From NCBI RefSeq assembly GCF_024124545.1, contig NZ_JAMXSF010000014.1:1-64000 (forward strand): 64,000 nt of DNA, written 5' to 3'. Below the pieces are notes generated by a model. It was not told where the DNA came from and made no database searches. It worked only from the letters and a program-made list of their open reading frames with translations. The translations under genes were made by a program, and so were the position numbers. This document shows positions 17,807 to 26,607 of this stretch, piece after piece. Position 1 is the stretch's first letter. Each line of letters starts with the position of its first letter. The DNA comes from Pseudoalteromonas sp. XMcav2-N. Lineage in GTDB: Bacteria > Pseudomonadota > Gammaproteobacteria > Enterobacterales > Alteromonadaceae.

Positions 17807-18933
17807 AGGCGCTTCGCAGCCTCCTGTAAGGTGCTGTCTTCTTTGGCAAAGCACAAACGGATCACCTTATCTGTACTGCCGCCGGCATAGAATACACTGA
17901 GGGGGATCGCCGCAACTCCGACTTCCTCCGCAAGATATTCGCAAAAACGCACATCGTCCAGTGACGAAATGGCACTGTAGTCCAACAACAAGAAGTAGCT
18001 GCCTTCACTGGGCAAAATGGTAAATCGGCCCGGCTGAAGTGCTTCAACCAGCAGATCACGCTTATGCTGATAGAAATCAGACAATGCATCGACATGTTCC
18101 GGCTCCTCTTTGAGCATATCAGCCAGCGCCAGCTGCGCCGGGGTAAAGCAAGAGAAGGTGACATACTGATGGATCTTACGAAACTCATCACTGAGCGCCT
18201 CAGGTGCAATACAGTATCCCAGCTTCCAGCCGGTGCAATGAAAGGTCTTACCAAAACTGGCCACCACCATGGCTCTGGCTGCCAGATCAGGGTCCCGCAA
18301 CGCACTCATATGCGGCTGAGCATCAAAGGTAATATGCTCATACACTTCATCGCTGATCAGATACAGGTCATGCTCATTTACCAGCGCCTTTAGCGCTGTC
18401 ATGTCCGCGGCCTTGAGCGTTTTTGCACTTGGGTTATGCGGTGTATTGATAATAATCGCGCGCGTTTTTGCTGTCACCGCGGCCGCAACCTGTTGCCAGT
18501 CAACCCGATAATCAGGTGCCTGTAGCGCGATATGCACACTGGTACCGCCGGCCAGCTCAATGGCTGGATGATAAGAATCATACGCAGGATCGAACACTAT
18601 CACTTCATCACCCGGGCGCACCAGCGTCTGAATGGCAACAAACAGTGCCTCTGTGGCACCTGCTGTCACGGTTACCTGAGCGTCTGCCCGGATCTTGGCC
18701 CCGTATTTTCGTTCAACCAGTGCGGCAATTTGCTGTTGCAAAGCAGGCATGCCGGGTGAAGGCGCATACTGATTCATACCCGCCTGAACATACCGGGCCA
18801 GTCCGAGCTTGAGCCGCTCAGGCGCATCAAACTCAGGAAAACCCTGAGACAAATTGAGTGCGCCATGCTGATTGGCCAGCGCGGTCATTTTTGAAAAAAT
18901 ACTGGTGCCTACATGAGGTAATTTACTTTCCAC
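17794..18933 (-). CDS. ybdL: Methionine/KMTB aminotransferase, YbdL type
   Basis: PLP-dependent fold-I aminotransferase that converts 4-methylthio-2-oxobutyrate to methionine, the last step of methionine salvage. The 379-residue product keeps LSQGFPEFD, NQYAPSPG, TVTAGATEAL, NTPHNPSA and the PLP lysine K229 in SFGKTFHCTGWK, all as in YbdL. The start is GTG 18933 with GAGGA about 8 nt upstream; the frame extends to 19065, but that would run into the divergent mtnB gene. It leads the ybdL-yafV unit and faces mtnB across a 113-bp region holding tandem met-box-like 8-mers at 18994-19009. Confidence 0.9.
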   Translation of the reverse strand: MESKLPHVGTSIFSKMTALANQHGALNLSQGFPEFDAPERLKLGLARYVQAGMNQYAPSPGMPALQQQIAALVERKYGAKIRADAQVTVTAGATEALFVAIQTLVRPGDEVIVFDPAYDSYHPAIELAGGTSVHIALQAPDYRVDWQQVAAAVTAKTRAIIINTPHNPSAKTLKAADMTALKALVNEHDLYLISDEVYEHITFDAQPHMSALRDPDLAARAMVVASFGKTFHCTGWKLGYCIAPEALSDEFRKIHQYVTFSCFTPAQLALADMLKEEPEHVDALSDFYQHKRDLLVEALQPGRFTILPSEGSYFLLLDYSAISSLDDVRFCEYLAEEVGVAAIPLSVFYAGGSTDKVIRLCFAKEDSTLQEAAKRLCQL

Positions 18934-18993
18934 GGCCAAGTCCTCGTTTGCGTGTGGTGTAACGGCCCAAGCGATGCTATCATTGCTGTAAAT

Positions 18994-19009
18994 AGAAGTA
19001 TAGCCGTCT
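18994..19009. promoter_or_regulatory. Tandem MetJ-box-like operator between ybdL and mtnB
   Basis: Two directly adjacent 8-mers, AGAAGTAT (18994-19001) and AGCCGTCT (19002-19009), match the met box AGACGTCT at 6/8 and 7/8. MetJ binds tandem 8-bp boxes cooperatively. As the box is a palindrome, one site can serve both divergent promoters. The binding is inferred, not shown. Confidence 0.6.
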
Positions 19010-19046
19010 AAAATCATCCACGATATTACTCGTGAGAGGTAAGCGT

Positions 19047-19661
19047 ATGCAATCAGCACAAGCAAAACATGCCCTGATAGAAGCCGGAGGCTGGCTCAGC
19101 GAACAAGGCTGGGTACCGGCAACCGGAGGCAATTTCTCCATTAGAACAGAGCAAGGCTTTGTTGTCACGGCCAGTGGTCATGACAAGGGCGCATTACAAC
19201 CTGAGCATTTTCTGGAATTCGACATCGAGGGCACACAAACAGCCGGCACTGGTAACCCCTCGGCTGAAACCGAGCTACATCTTGCGCTTTATGCACTCAG
19301 CCCTCGCACCCATTGTATCTTACATACTCACTCTGTTGCCGCCACAGTCTTGTCACGCCTGACAGCACATCACAGCCTGGACATCACTGGGTATGAAATG
19401 CAAAAAGCCCTGCATGGCTATACCAGCCACCTGGAAACTCTGGCCATTCCGGTATTCGATAACGATCAGGATATTCCCGCCCTGGCTGGTCGGGTAGCTG
19501 AATATCATTCCCATACGCCTATCCAACACGGCGTGCTGATCCGCGGGCATGGGTTGTATGCCATGGGCGGTGATATCACCGAAACCCGTCGCCATATTGA
19601 AGCACTGGAATTTTTGTTTAACTGCGAACTGACGCGCCGACAACTGGAAAAAAACGGATGA
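19047..19661 (+). CDS. mtnB: Methylthioribulose-1-phosphate dehydratase
   Basis: Dehydrates 5-methylthioribulose-1-phosphate to the diketo intermediate in methionine salvage. It is a class II aldolase-like zinc enzyme. The 204-residue product has ATGGNFSIR near the N-terminus, the HTHS zinc motif near residue 97, and HGVLIRGHGLYA with the third histidine. The start is ATG 19047 behind GAGAGG; an in-frame GTG at 19032 lies upstream of that site and is rejected. Its stop overlaps the mtnC start by 4 nt (ATGA), so mtnBCD are tightly coupled. Confidence 0.94.
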   Translation: MQSAQAKHALIEAGGWLSEQGWVPATGGNFSIRTEQGFVVTASGHDKGALQPEHFLEFDIEGTQTAGTGNPSAETELHLALYALSPRTHCILHTHSVAATVLSRLTAHHSLDITGYEMQKALHGYTSHLETLAIPVFDNDQDIPALAGRVAEYHSHTPIQHGVLIRGHGLYAMGGDITETRRHIEALEFLFNCELTRRQLEKNG

Positions 19662-20344
19662 TCAAAGCAATTCTAACCGACATCGAAGGCACCATTACGC
19701 GCATCTCTTTCGTTAAAGAGATTTTGTTTCCCTATGCCGCGAACAACCTGACAGATTTCGTCACTCAGTATGCGCAACAACCCGAAGTCAGTGCGCAATT
19801 GGACGCCGTGCGCGCTGAACTGGGCGAGCCACGCGCTTCGCTGGAGCAGGTTATTCAGGCGCTACTTAGCTGGATCGCCGAAGATAAAAAAATAACCCCG
19901 CTGAAGCAATTACAGGGCATGATCTGGCAGCATGGTTATCAGAATGGCGACTTTACTGGCCATATTTATCCGGATGCCTACCAGTTTTTGTGCACAGAGC
20001 ATGACGCCGGCAAGGCACTTTATGTATATTCATCCGGCTCCGTTCAGGCTCAACAACTGCTGTTTGCGCATTCAGACTATGGCGATATGCGACCTATGTT
20101 CAGTGGCTATTTTGATACCCGGGTGGGTGCCAAACAACAGCCTGAAGCCTATCAAGCCATTGTCAGTCAGTTATCTTTTGCGGCGCACGAAATTCTCTTT
20201 CTAAGTGATGTCGTGGCCGAACTGGATGCCGCCAAAGCAGCCGGATTGCAGACCTTACAGCTGTGGCGCGATGCACAGCCACGTGCACAACAGCACAAAT
20301 ATATTGAAGATTTCAGCCAATACCATGCACAGGAGTCGCTATGA
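19658..20344 (+). CDS. mtnC: Acireductone synthase (enolase-phosphatase E1)
   Basis: A HAD-superfamily bifunctional enzyme that enolises and dephosphorylates diketo-methylthiopentyl-1-phosphate to acireductone. The 228-residue protein shows HAD motif I at 8-12 (DIEGT), motif II in YVYSSGS, and motif III/IV near KQQPEAY and FLSDVVAELDAA. It lies between mtnB and mtnD with 4-nt overlaps on both sides, so all three are read from one transcript. Confidence 0.95.
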   Translation: MIKAILTDIEGTITRISFVKEILFPYAANNLTDFVTQYAQQPEVSAQLDAVRAELGEPRASLEQVIQALLSWIAEDKKITPLKQLQGMIWQHGYQNGDFTGHIYPDAYQFLCTEHDAGKALYVYSSGSVQAQQLLFAHSDYGDMRPMFSGYFDTRVGAKQQPEAYQAIVSQLSFAAHEILFLSDVVAELDAAKAAGLQTLQLWRDAQPRAQQHKYIEDFSQYHAQESL

Positions 20345-20883
20345 GCCAGTTGACCGTTTTCCACGACCAGCACCAGAATAAAATAGAGTTCCAGAGTGAA
20401 GCACATCACCAGATAGCCGCCCAACTGAGTAAAGTAGGTGTACGTTTTGAACAATGGCAGGCCGCTTATGATGTCGCTCAGGCCACCTCTCATGACGATA
20501 TTCTTTCGGCTTATCAAGCAGATATTGCGCGACTAACAGCACAAGATGGATATCAAACGGTAGATGTGATCTCCTTACCCAAAGGTCACCCCGACGCAGC
20601 CTCACTGCGTCAGAAGTTTCTCTTTGAGCATACTCACAGCGAAGATGAAGTCCGCTTCTTTGTGCAAGGACAGGGGCTATTCTGCCTGCATATTGGCGAG
20701 CGGGTGTACCAGGTGCTGTGTCAGCAGGGCGACCTGATCTCAGTCCCTGCCAATACACCTCACTGGTTTGATATGGGCAGCGATCCTGAGTTTACAGCGA
20801 TCCGGCTATTCAACAATGAACAAGGCTGGGTAGCACAAAGTACCAGCAGCCCAATCGCAGAGCGCTTTCCGTTACTGGATTAA
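20341..20883 (+). CDS. mtnD: Acireductone dioxygenase
   Basis: A cupin metalloenzyme that opens acireductone with O2. The Fe(II) form gives KMTB and formate (on pathway); the Ni form gives CO (off pathway). The 180-residue protein carries the metal ligands H97, H99 and E103 (EHTHSEDE) and H141 (NTPHWFD). It is the last gene of mtnBCD; its product feeds the YbdL-type aminotransferase encoded divergently upstream. A hairpin at 20895-20919 separates it from convergent mtnA. Confidence 0.95.
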   Translation: MSQLTVFHDQHQNKIEFQSEAHHQIAAQLSKVGVRFEQWQAAYDVAQATSHDDILSAYQADIARLTAQDGYQTVDVISLPKGHPDAASLRQKFLFEHTHSEDEVRFFVQGQGLFCLHIGERVYQVLCQQGDLISVPANTPHWFDMGSDPEFTAIRLFNNEQGWVAQSTSSPIAERFPLLD

Positions 20884-20894
20884 AACGCCCTTAC

Positions 20895-20919
20895 GGCACG
20901 GGTCTTCTCATACCGTGCC
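20895..20919. terminator. Hairpin between convergent mtnD and mtnA
   Basis: A 7-bp stem GGCACGG/CCGTGCC with an 11-nt loop overlaps the mtnA stop region (stop at 20908). There is no clear T run, so its terminator role is tentative. Confidence 0.4.
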
Positions 20920-21930
20920 TAATACGCCAGCTGCAACCTCTTGCGGATAATATACCCCGGTATCGAGTACCCAGGCCGTGACTAACGCGGCAGGCGTGAC
21001 ATCAAAGGCAGGATTGTACACTTTCGCCTGCTCCGGCGCCCACTGGCAACGACCAAAGCTGCCACTCACTCCTGTGACTTCTGTCTCTGCGCGCTGCTCA
21101 ATAGGAATGTCCTGCCCGGATGCACAGCTGCTGTCCAGCGTCGTCACTGGTGCTACAACATAGAAAGGGATCTGGTGATAATGCGCCAGTACAGCCAGGT
21201 TATAAGTCCCCACCTTATTAGCAAAATCGCCGTTAACCGCAATGCGATCTGCGCCGACGAGAATCTTATCGACTTTGCCCGCAGCCATAAGGCTGGCTGC
21301 CATATTGTCGCAGATCAGCGTGTATGGGATCTGCCACTGAGCCAGCTCATAGGCCGTCAGGCGTCCCCCCTGTAATAAAGGCCGGGTTTCATCAACCCAA
21401 ATATGAATATTCGAGTGTTGCCTGGCTGCATGATGGATAACCCCTAATGCCGTACCAACACCTGCAGTAGCCAGTGCCCCGGTGTTACAGTGAGTGAGAA
21501 TATTGTCTCCGGACTCAACCAGTTCAGCTCCGAATGTGGCCATTCGATCGCACAAGGCACAGTCTTCCTCAAACAGACGCTCCGCCTCAGCAACCACGGC
21601 CTGCGCATACTCAGGTTGTTGCAGCGCCTCGCGCAGTCTGGCCATACAATGCATCAGGTTTACTGCGGTTGGACGCGTAGCGGTCAATTCATCAATGGCG
21701 TCGTTCAATTGCGCTTTACTGCTGCCCTGCTCTGCCAGATAAGCCACCAGCAAGCTGGCCGCCAGGCCAATCAAAGGCGCCCCGCGTACTTTAAGTGCTA
21801 AGATCAGCGACTTCATCTGCTCCACATTTTCGCAGTGATGCCATAGTTGCTGATGTGGCAGCAGATACTGGTCCAGCACTTGAACCATGCCATTTTGATA
21901 TTTAAGACTGCGTGCGATTAACTCTTTCAA
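20908..21930 (-). CDS. mtnA: S-methyl-5-thioribose-1-phosphate isomerase
   Basis: Isomerises methylthioribose-1-phosphate to methylthioribulose-1-phosphate, between MtnK and MtnB. Visible family features are [16 protein letters not shown], the catalytic cysteine in [10 protein letters not shown], and the catalytic aspartate in [11 protein letters not shown]. The start is uncertain: no ATG fits. TTG 21930, with GGGGGAAG just upstream, gives 340 aa, the usual length; TTG 21966 would add 12 residues. It is divergent from mtnK across a region with three in-phase met-box-like 8-mers. Confidence 0.93.
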   Translation of the reverse strand: MKELIARSLKYQNGMVQVLDQYLLPHQQLWHHCENVEQMKSLILALKVRGAPLIGLAASLLVAYLAEQGSSKAQLNDAIDELTATRPTAVNLMHCMARLREALQQPEYAQAVVAEAERLFEEDCALCDRMATFGAELVESGDNILTHCNTGALATAGVGTALGVIHHAARQHSNIHIWVDETRPLLQGGRLTAYELAQWQIPYTLICDNMAASLMAAGKVDKILVGADRIAVNGDFANKVGTYNLAVLAHYHQIPFYVVAPVTTLDSSCASGQDIPIEQRAETEVTGVSGSFGRCQWAPEQAKVYNPAFDVTPAALVTAWVLDTGVYYPQEVAAGVLGTV

Positions 21931-22032
21931 CCTTGCTTCCCCCGGCTTGCTCCTGAGTAATGCCAATCATCAACCAGACCTGCTCGTTCAGCGTGATCCC
22001 ATAATGAAATGGCTGGCAACTATTCTACATCA

Positions 22033-22056
22033 AGATCTAAAGATGTATAGACTTCT
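22033..22056. promoter_or_regulatory. Tandem MetJ-box-like operator between mtnA and mtnK
   Basis: Three contiguous, in-phase 8-mers: AGATCTAA (22033-22040), AGATGTAT (22041-22048, 6/8 to AGACGTCT) and AGACTTCT (22049-22056, 7/8). The two better boxes are adjacent, as MetJ dimers need. The site lies 56 bp before the mtnK start and 103 bp before the mtnA start. Together with the site at 18994-19009 it suggests one regulator for the whole salvage cluster. Confidence 0.6.
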
Positions 22057-22111
22057 AAACGTTCGAAGGTATAGAATGCTGATCTAATTTTATTCTATGT
22101 GGATGATCCGG

Positions 22112-23314
22112 ATGAGTGCTTATCAGGCGTTTGACAATGAAATGGCCATTGAATACATCAATAACCTGGGGGGGATCTTCCCGCCAGACGCCCAGCTGAA
22201 CTGCTATGAGTTTGGCGATGGCAACTTAAACCTGGTGTTTAGGGTCACGGATCAACACAACCACAGTGTGATCCTGAAACAGGCACTCCCGTATGCCCGC
22301 TGTGTTGGTGAAAGCTGGCCATTGACACTGGACAGGGCGCGTATTGAAGCCAACGCATTGCTCCGCCATGGTAAGGTCTGCCCGACGCACACCGTTAAAG
22401 TGATACATCATGACAGTGTGCAGGCCGTCACCATACTCGAAGATTTAGGCCACCTGCGCATATTGCGTGGGGAGCTCAATGCCGGGCGTACCTTTGCGAA
22501 TCTGGGGAGGGATGTTGCCCGGTACCTGGCCACAGCCAGCTTTTATCACAGCGATTTCTACCTCAGCGCGACCGAAAAAAAATCCCTGGTACAGACTTTC
22601 ACTAATCCGGAGCTTTGCGCCATCACGGAGGAGTTGTTTTTTGATGACCCTTATCAGGACTCTGAGCGCAACCACTATCCCGATGCGCTGAGCCCTGAAG
22701 TCAGTAAGCTTCGTCGCAATAAAGCGCTCAAACTGGCCATAGCGCAGCTCAAAACGCGCTTTTTGTCTTCGCCCCAGACACTGTTGCATGGTGATGCCCA
22801 CAGTGGCAGCCTGTTTGTTGATGACACAACAACCAAACTTATTGACCCGGAATTTGCCTTTTTCGGCCCCATTGGGTTCGATCTGGGGTCTTTCATCGGC
22901 AATTTGCTGTTGAACTTCTGCGCCCAGCATGGCCGCATCAGCGAGCCATCGAAACGCCGCGATATTCATACATATTTGCTGCGCACCATAGATATCTGTC
23001 TCAACGAGTTTGAGCAGCAGTGGCTCAGTTTGTGTAAACAACAGGGTAAAGACAGCACTTTGCTGGTAGCAGGATATGCTGAACACTTTTTACATGAAGT
23101 CTTTCAGGATGCCATCGGTTACTGTGGTTGCGAAATGATCCGACGGACAATAGGTCTGGCCCATGTCAGCGATCTGGATGAAATTGAGGATGAACAGGCT
23201 CGTCTTCGCGCCCAGCGCCTGGCTCTGGAAGTGGGTGAACAACTGATCCTGCACGCCCGTAGCTGTCACAGCAAAGAAGCTTGCTACCAGCTGATCATCA
23301 GTGTATTGCAGTAA
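22112..23314 (+). CDS. mtnK: S-methyl-5-thioribose kinase
   Basis: Phosphorylates methylthioribose at C1 with ATP, entering the salvage pathway. It belongs to the aminoglycoside-phosphotransferase-like fold. The 400-residue protein has GDGNLNLVFRV, the lysine in ILKQALPYARCVGESWPLT, the catalytic loop HGDAHSGSLFV and the metal-binding DPEFAFFGPIGFD. The start ATG 22112 (MSAYQAF) has GGAT 8 nt upstream; an in-frame ATG at 22097 would add five residues. Usually mtnK and mtnA form one operon; here they are divergent. Confidence 0.94.
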   Translation: MSAYQAFDNEMAIEYINNLGGIFPPDAQLNCYEFGDGNLNLVFRVTDQHNHSVILKQALPYARCVGESWPLTLDRARIEANALLRHGKVCPTHTVKVIHHDSVQAVTILEDLGHLRILRGELNAGRTFANLGRDVARYLATASFYHSDFYLSATEKKSLVQTFTNPELCAITEELFFDDPYQDSERNHYPDALSPEVSKLRRNKALKLAIAQLKTRFLSSPQTLLHGDAHSGSLFVDDTTTKLIDPEFAFFGPIGFDLGSFIGNLLLNFCAQHGRISEPSKRRDIHTYLLRTIDICLNEFEQQWLSLCKQQGKDSTLLVAGYAEHFLHEVFQDAIGYCGCEMIRRTIGLAHVSDLDEIEDEQARLRAQRLALEVGEQLILHARSCHSKEACYQLIISVLQ

Positions 23315-23330
23315 TTCAGAGCCGCAAGCA

Positions 23331-23366
23331 ATGCAGATCAACCCACAATTGCGGATTGATCTGCAT
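23331..23366. terminator. Bidirectional hairpin between mtnK and the DUF885 gene
   Basis: A perfect 11-bp stem ATGCAGATCAA/TTGATCTGCAT with a 14-nt loop lies between the two convergent stop codons (23314 and 23372). Confidence 0.6.
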
Positions 23367-23371
23367 GTGGT

Positions 23372-25135
23372 TTAGCGGGTTTGATCCGCTTGTTGCGCCG
23401 ATGCAATATAGTTATCGATCTGGGATTCCAGCACGCTTAATGGTACTGAACCATGACGCAGGATCTGATGGTGGAACTCACGAATATCGAAGGCATCACC
23501 TAATGCCGTCTCGGCTTTCGCACGTAGGCGCTTAATAGTCAGCTCTCCAACCTTGTAAGACAGGGCCTGCCCCGGCCAGGAAATATAGCGATCGGTCTCG
23601 GTTTTAACATTGTGCAGTGACAAGGCGGTATTATCGCGCATAAAGTTCATTGCCCTTTCGCGGCTCCAGCCGTACATATGCATGCCGGTATCCACAACCA
23701 AACGGGCCGCCCGCCACATTTCATAGGTCAGACGTCCAAAGTTACTGTACGGATCCTGATAGAACCCGGCTTCCAGGCCCAGGTACTCCGCGTACAATCC
23801 CCAACCTTCACCAAATGCCGAAATATAAGAATCGCGACGGTAGTCAGGTAAATAATCTAACTCCTGATTCAGTGAAATTTGCAAGTGATGCCCAGGCACA
23901 GCTTCATGCAAAGTCAGTGCTTCAAGTACATACAAGGGACGTTTATCCAGGGCATAAGTATTCACCCAGTAGTAGCCTGCATCTGTATCCTTGTCCGCGC
24001 CCAGATAGCGACCTGTGGTGTACTTAGGTGCGATCGCATCTGGTACCGGGGCCACACCATACGGGCGGCGCGGCAGCGTATGGAAGAGTTTAGGTAGCTG
24101 AGCGTCCATTTGCTTCGCAATATACGCCGCTTCCTTAAGCAGCTCTTCGGCACTGTTGGCGTAGAATTGAGGGTCTGTTCTCAAAAACTGCACAAATTCG
24201 GCAAAGCTTCCTTCAAATTCGGTTTGCCTGATGATTTGCATCATTTCACCTTTGATCCTGGCAACCTCTTTAAGTCCCAGTTCGTGGATCTCTTTGGGTG
24301 TCATTTGCGTGGTAGTGAAATGTGCAGTGCGATTACGATAAAACTCGACACCATTTGGTGTACTGGAAATACCGATGTCATCCCGTGCACCCGGTCGATA
24401 CTCTTCGACAAAAAACTTTAAATACTCGCGATACGCGGGAATAACCTGCTGTGCCAATACCGTTTTTGCCCGCGCCTGGATCGCGGCAAACTCCTGCTCA
24501 GGCAAATTATGCTGATTGACAGCAAAAGGCCTGAAAAACTGCGATTGCGTTACATCATCGACAATAAACGCTTCAATAGACGATTCATATCCTGTCAGCA
24601 CCGCTTTGGGCTGAGTCAGCCCCACTGCCAGCCCCTTGCGCATCCAGTCAATATTTTGCTGGAAATAACGTGGCACTTCAGCGAGCTTATTCAGATACAC
24701 CTCATATCCCGCAGGCCTGCTCAAATCCACATCATTAAACAGCCAGGGCAGACTACTGTGAAATCCACTTTCAGACTTGAGCGGCATGTAATGTGCGTTG
24801 AAACGGTAGCGATCGACCTGATCCTGGATTTGGGCGCGCAAAATCGTCAGATTGATACGGTTGTCTTCACTTAAATTTCCCGTGTTTAGTGCGTCTAATC
24901 GCTGAAGAAAGCGTTCACGCTCCGTATTTTGAGTCGCCAAAGCGGTCGCACTTAGATCGGGCAACTGAGTTTTAATCGTGTCTCGATTGTCGTTACGAAA
25001 CGTCATAACTTGCTCAGCCAGACTGGTAAATTGCTGATCGGCACTGACCTGAGTCAGCTCACACCCCGTCAGTCCCAGTGCCAAAGTCACAGCGCACACA
25101 GTGCGAGATAGAGTGGTTTTCAGTGAAGCGTTCAC
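23372..25135 (-). CDS. DUF885-family lipoprotein, predicted metallohydrolase
   Basis: A 587-residue exported protein. The N-terminus has a lipoprotein signal with lipobox LTGC (Cys at about residue 24), so it is probably membrane-anchored. The family hallmark HEAVPGHH lies near residue 415, followed by EGWGLYAE near 450; these are thought to bind zinc. The domain covers most of the protein. Members are often called peptidases, but the substrate is not settled. ATG 25135; no ribosome site is obvious. Convergent with mtnK and divergent from the GGDEF gene. Confidence 0.83.
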   Translation of the reverse strand: MNASLKTTLSRTVCAVTLALGLTGCELTQVSADQQFTSLAEQVMTFRNDNRDTIKTQLPDLSATALATQNTERERFLQRLDALNTGNLSEDNRINLTILRAQIQDQVDRYRFNAHYMPLKSESGFHSSLPWLFNDVDLSRPAGYEVYLNKLAEVPRYFQQNIDWMRKGLAVGLTQPKAVLTGYESSIEAFIVDDVTQSQFFRPFAVNQHNLPEQEFAAIQARAKTVLAQQVIPAYREYLKFFVEEYRPGARDDIGISSTPNGVEFYRNRTAHFTTTQMTPKEIHELGLKEVARIKGEMMQIIRQTEFEGSFAEFVQFLRTDPQFYANSAEELLKEAAYIAKQMDAQLPKLFHTLPRRPYGVAPVPDAIAPKYTTGRYLGADKDTDAGYYWVNTYALDKRPLYVLEALTLHEAVPGHHLQISLNQELDYLPDYRRDSYISAFGEGWGLYAEYLGLEAGFYQDPYSNFGRLTYEMWRAARLVVDTGMHMYGWSRERAMNFMRDNTALSLHNVKTETDRYISWPGQALSYKVGELTIKRLRAKAETALGDAFDIREFHHQILRHGSVPLSVLESQIDNYIASAQQADQTR

Positions 25136-25455
25136 GCGAGTGATCCTTTAACAATAATGTGAAATTTACGCAACACCTAAACATGCCAGTAAGAGGCTTG
25201 CAACTTAAAACGACCAGTCACTGATTGACGCCTGTCAGGGTTCAATCAAGCAGGCCCCAAGAGACCAAGGAAAAAGTGATTACTAATTCATCAGCCCTGA
25301 AGAAAAGCAATAAATTTGCCTCTGAACATTGAATTTTGCTTTGCAAAACCCGGAAGAGCGATTAATGTAGCCGCAACGAAGCTGGCACCTCAGAGGTGCG
25401 ATATCAGACGCTTCGGCAATTCGTACAACAGCAACTGATTATTGTGGTAAGTGAA
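25136..25455. other. Divergent intergenic region, no gene seen
   Basis: About 320 bp between the divergent DUF885 and GGDEF genes. It must hold both promoters. I see no strong -35/-10 pair, repeat or terminator. The GGDEF reading frame stays open back to GTG 25396, so part of this region could be coding if that start is used. Confidence 0.5.
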
Positions 25456-26463
25456 ATGATGTTCCATGATTCCATGGCAATGGCACAAGAAAAAATGACT
25501 AAAGTTTGTCAGTTTCTGGAACAGAATCAGTTGCCCCCTACGCCATTGAATTACCATATAGGCTATGTCTATATCAGCCAGACCAATCGTGACCTGACCG
25601 AACGTCTGGATCGGGACATTCGTAACCGTGTTGCTATAGATAGCATTTACATTGAGCAGCTCTATTATGAGTACCTGCAAAAAGAACATCAGACTGAAGC
25701 CAATCTAATCCAGCAAGTCGGCGGTATGATCGATCAGCTCAATGACTCAGCGCAACAGTCACAGCAAAGTCTGATCGGCTTTGCTAAGCAAATCAATCAC
25801 TGCCTTCATAATCTGGATGAACACAATGTCGTGAAAACCCGGGCTGCCCTGAAGGATTTTGGTGGGCATACCGAGCAACTACTGAAACAACACCAGCAGT
25901 TTAAAAATGCCTTGCGAAGAGCACGTGAAATTCATGAGAAGCAGCAACAGCAGTTACTGAAACTGCGTAAGCAGCGCATTTTAGACCCGCAAACCGGTCT
26001 TTATAAACGCCATTATCTGGGGCATAAAACGCAACTGTGGCTAACTCAGGATAAATCAATCTGTGCCATTTCAGTGCTGATCGAAAATCTGGATGCCTTC
26101 AGCCAGGACTTTGGTGAACTGGTTGGCGAAACGGTGCTGCAACGTGTCGCTAAACGGATCCAGAAGTACGTGCTACAAAGTGGCCTGCCGGGCAGAACGG
26201 GTAAACAAGAGTTCACCATTGTACTGGCTGACTGTGAAGTCGACACTGCGGTGGTGGTGGCAGAAAAAATACGCCGCGGCGTGACCCGACTCAAGTTTGT
26301 CAGTGCCAAAGGTGATGTGTCGTTTCCGGATATCGATTTGGCCATTGGGATTGCACAACATCAACCGGAGCATGATTTCAACACCCTGTCACAACGTGCC
26401 GCCTTTGCCGCCAAGAAAGCCCAGTCTCTGGGTCAGAATTATTATATATCCGCGCCCAATTAG
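25456..26463 (+). CDS. GGDEF-domain protein with degenerate active site
   Basis: A cytoplasmic 335-residue protein. The N-terminal half (about 1-180) is helical and Gln-rich with coiled-coil character. A GGDEF-type domain follows from about 185 (LDPQTGLYKRHYL). The signature GGDEF is replaced by GKQEF within RTGKQEFTIVL, so both glycine and metal/GTP contacts are altered and cyclase activity is unlikely; it may act as a binding or regulatory domain (inference). The start is uncertain: ATG 25456 or 25459 follow GGTAAG; the frame is open to GTG 25396. It precedes ubiE by about 140 bp. Confidence 0.8.
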   Translation: MMFHDSMAMAQEKMTKVCQFLEQNQLPPTPLNYHIGYVYISQTNRDLTERLDRDIRNRVAIDSIYIEQLYYEYLQKEHQTEANLIQQVGGMIDQLNDSAQQSQQSLIGFAKQINHCLHNLDEHNVVKTRAALKDFGGHTEQLLKQHQQFKNALRRAREIHEKQQQQLLKLRKQRILDPQTGLYKRHYLGHKTQLWLTQDKSICAISVLIENLDAFSQDFGELVGETVLQRVAKRIQKYVLQSGLPGRTGKQEFTIVLADCEVDTAVVVAEKIRRGVTRLKFVSAKGDVSFPDIDLAIGIAQHQPEHDFNTLSQRAAFAAKKAQSLGQNYYISAPN

Positions 26464-26607
26464 TAACGGCGAGCAGGCCACCAAAGTGCAATAGGACATC
26501 TACACCTGGGGTTATTGATTAATCTGGTTAAATTGCTGACACCGATTGCGCTCACTGAGTGCGATCAAGTACACTATTGACACCCAGATCCGGCACAAAT
26601 AACGCAC

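Noticed and set aside
19032..19046. GTG 19032 as the mtnB start
   Set aside because: The good ribosome site GAGAGG lies downstream of this GTG and fits ATG 19047, which also gives the usual 204-residue length.
18934..19065. Longer N-terminus for the YbdL-type aminotransferase
   Set aside because: It would overlap the divergent mtnB start and the met-box-like sites and lacks homology to the family; GTG 18933 has a ribosome site and gives the family length.
22445..23086. Minus-strand open frame of 213 codons within mtnK
   Set aside because: A shadow of the strongly conserved mtnK gene; no domain or start signal.
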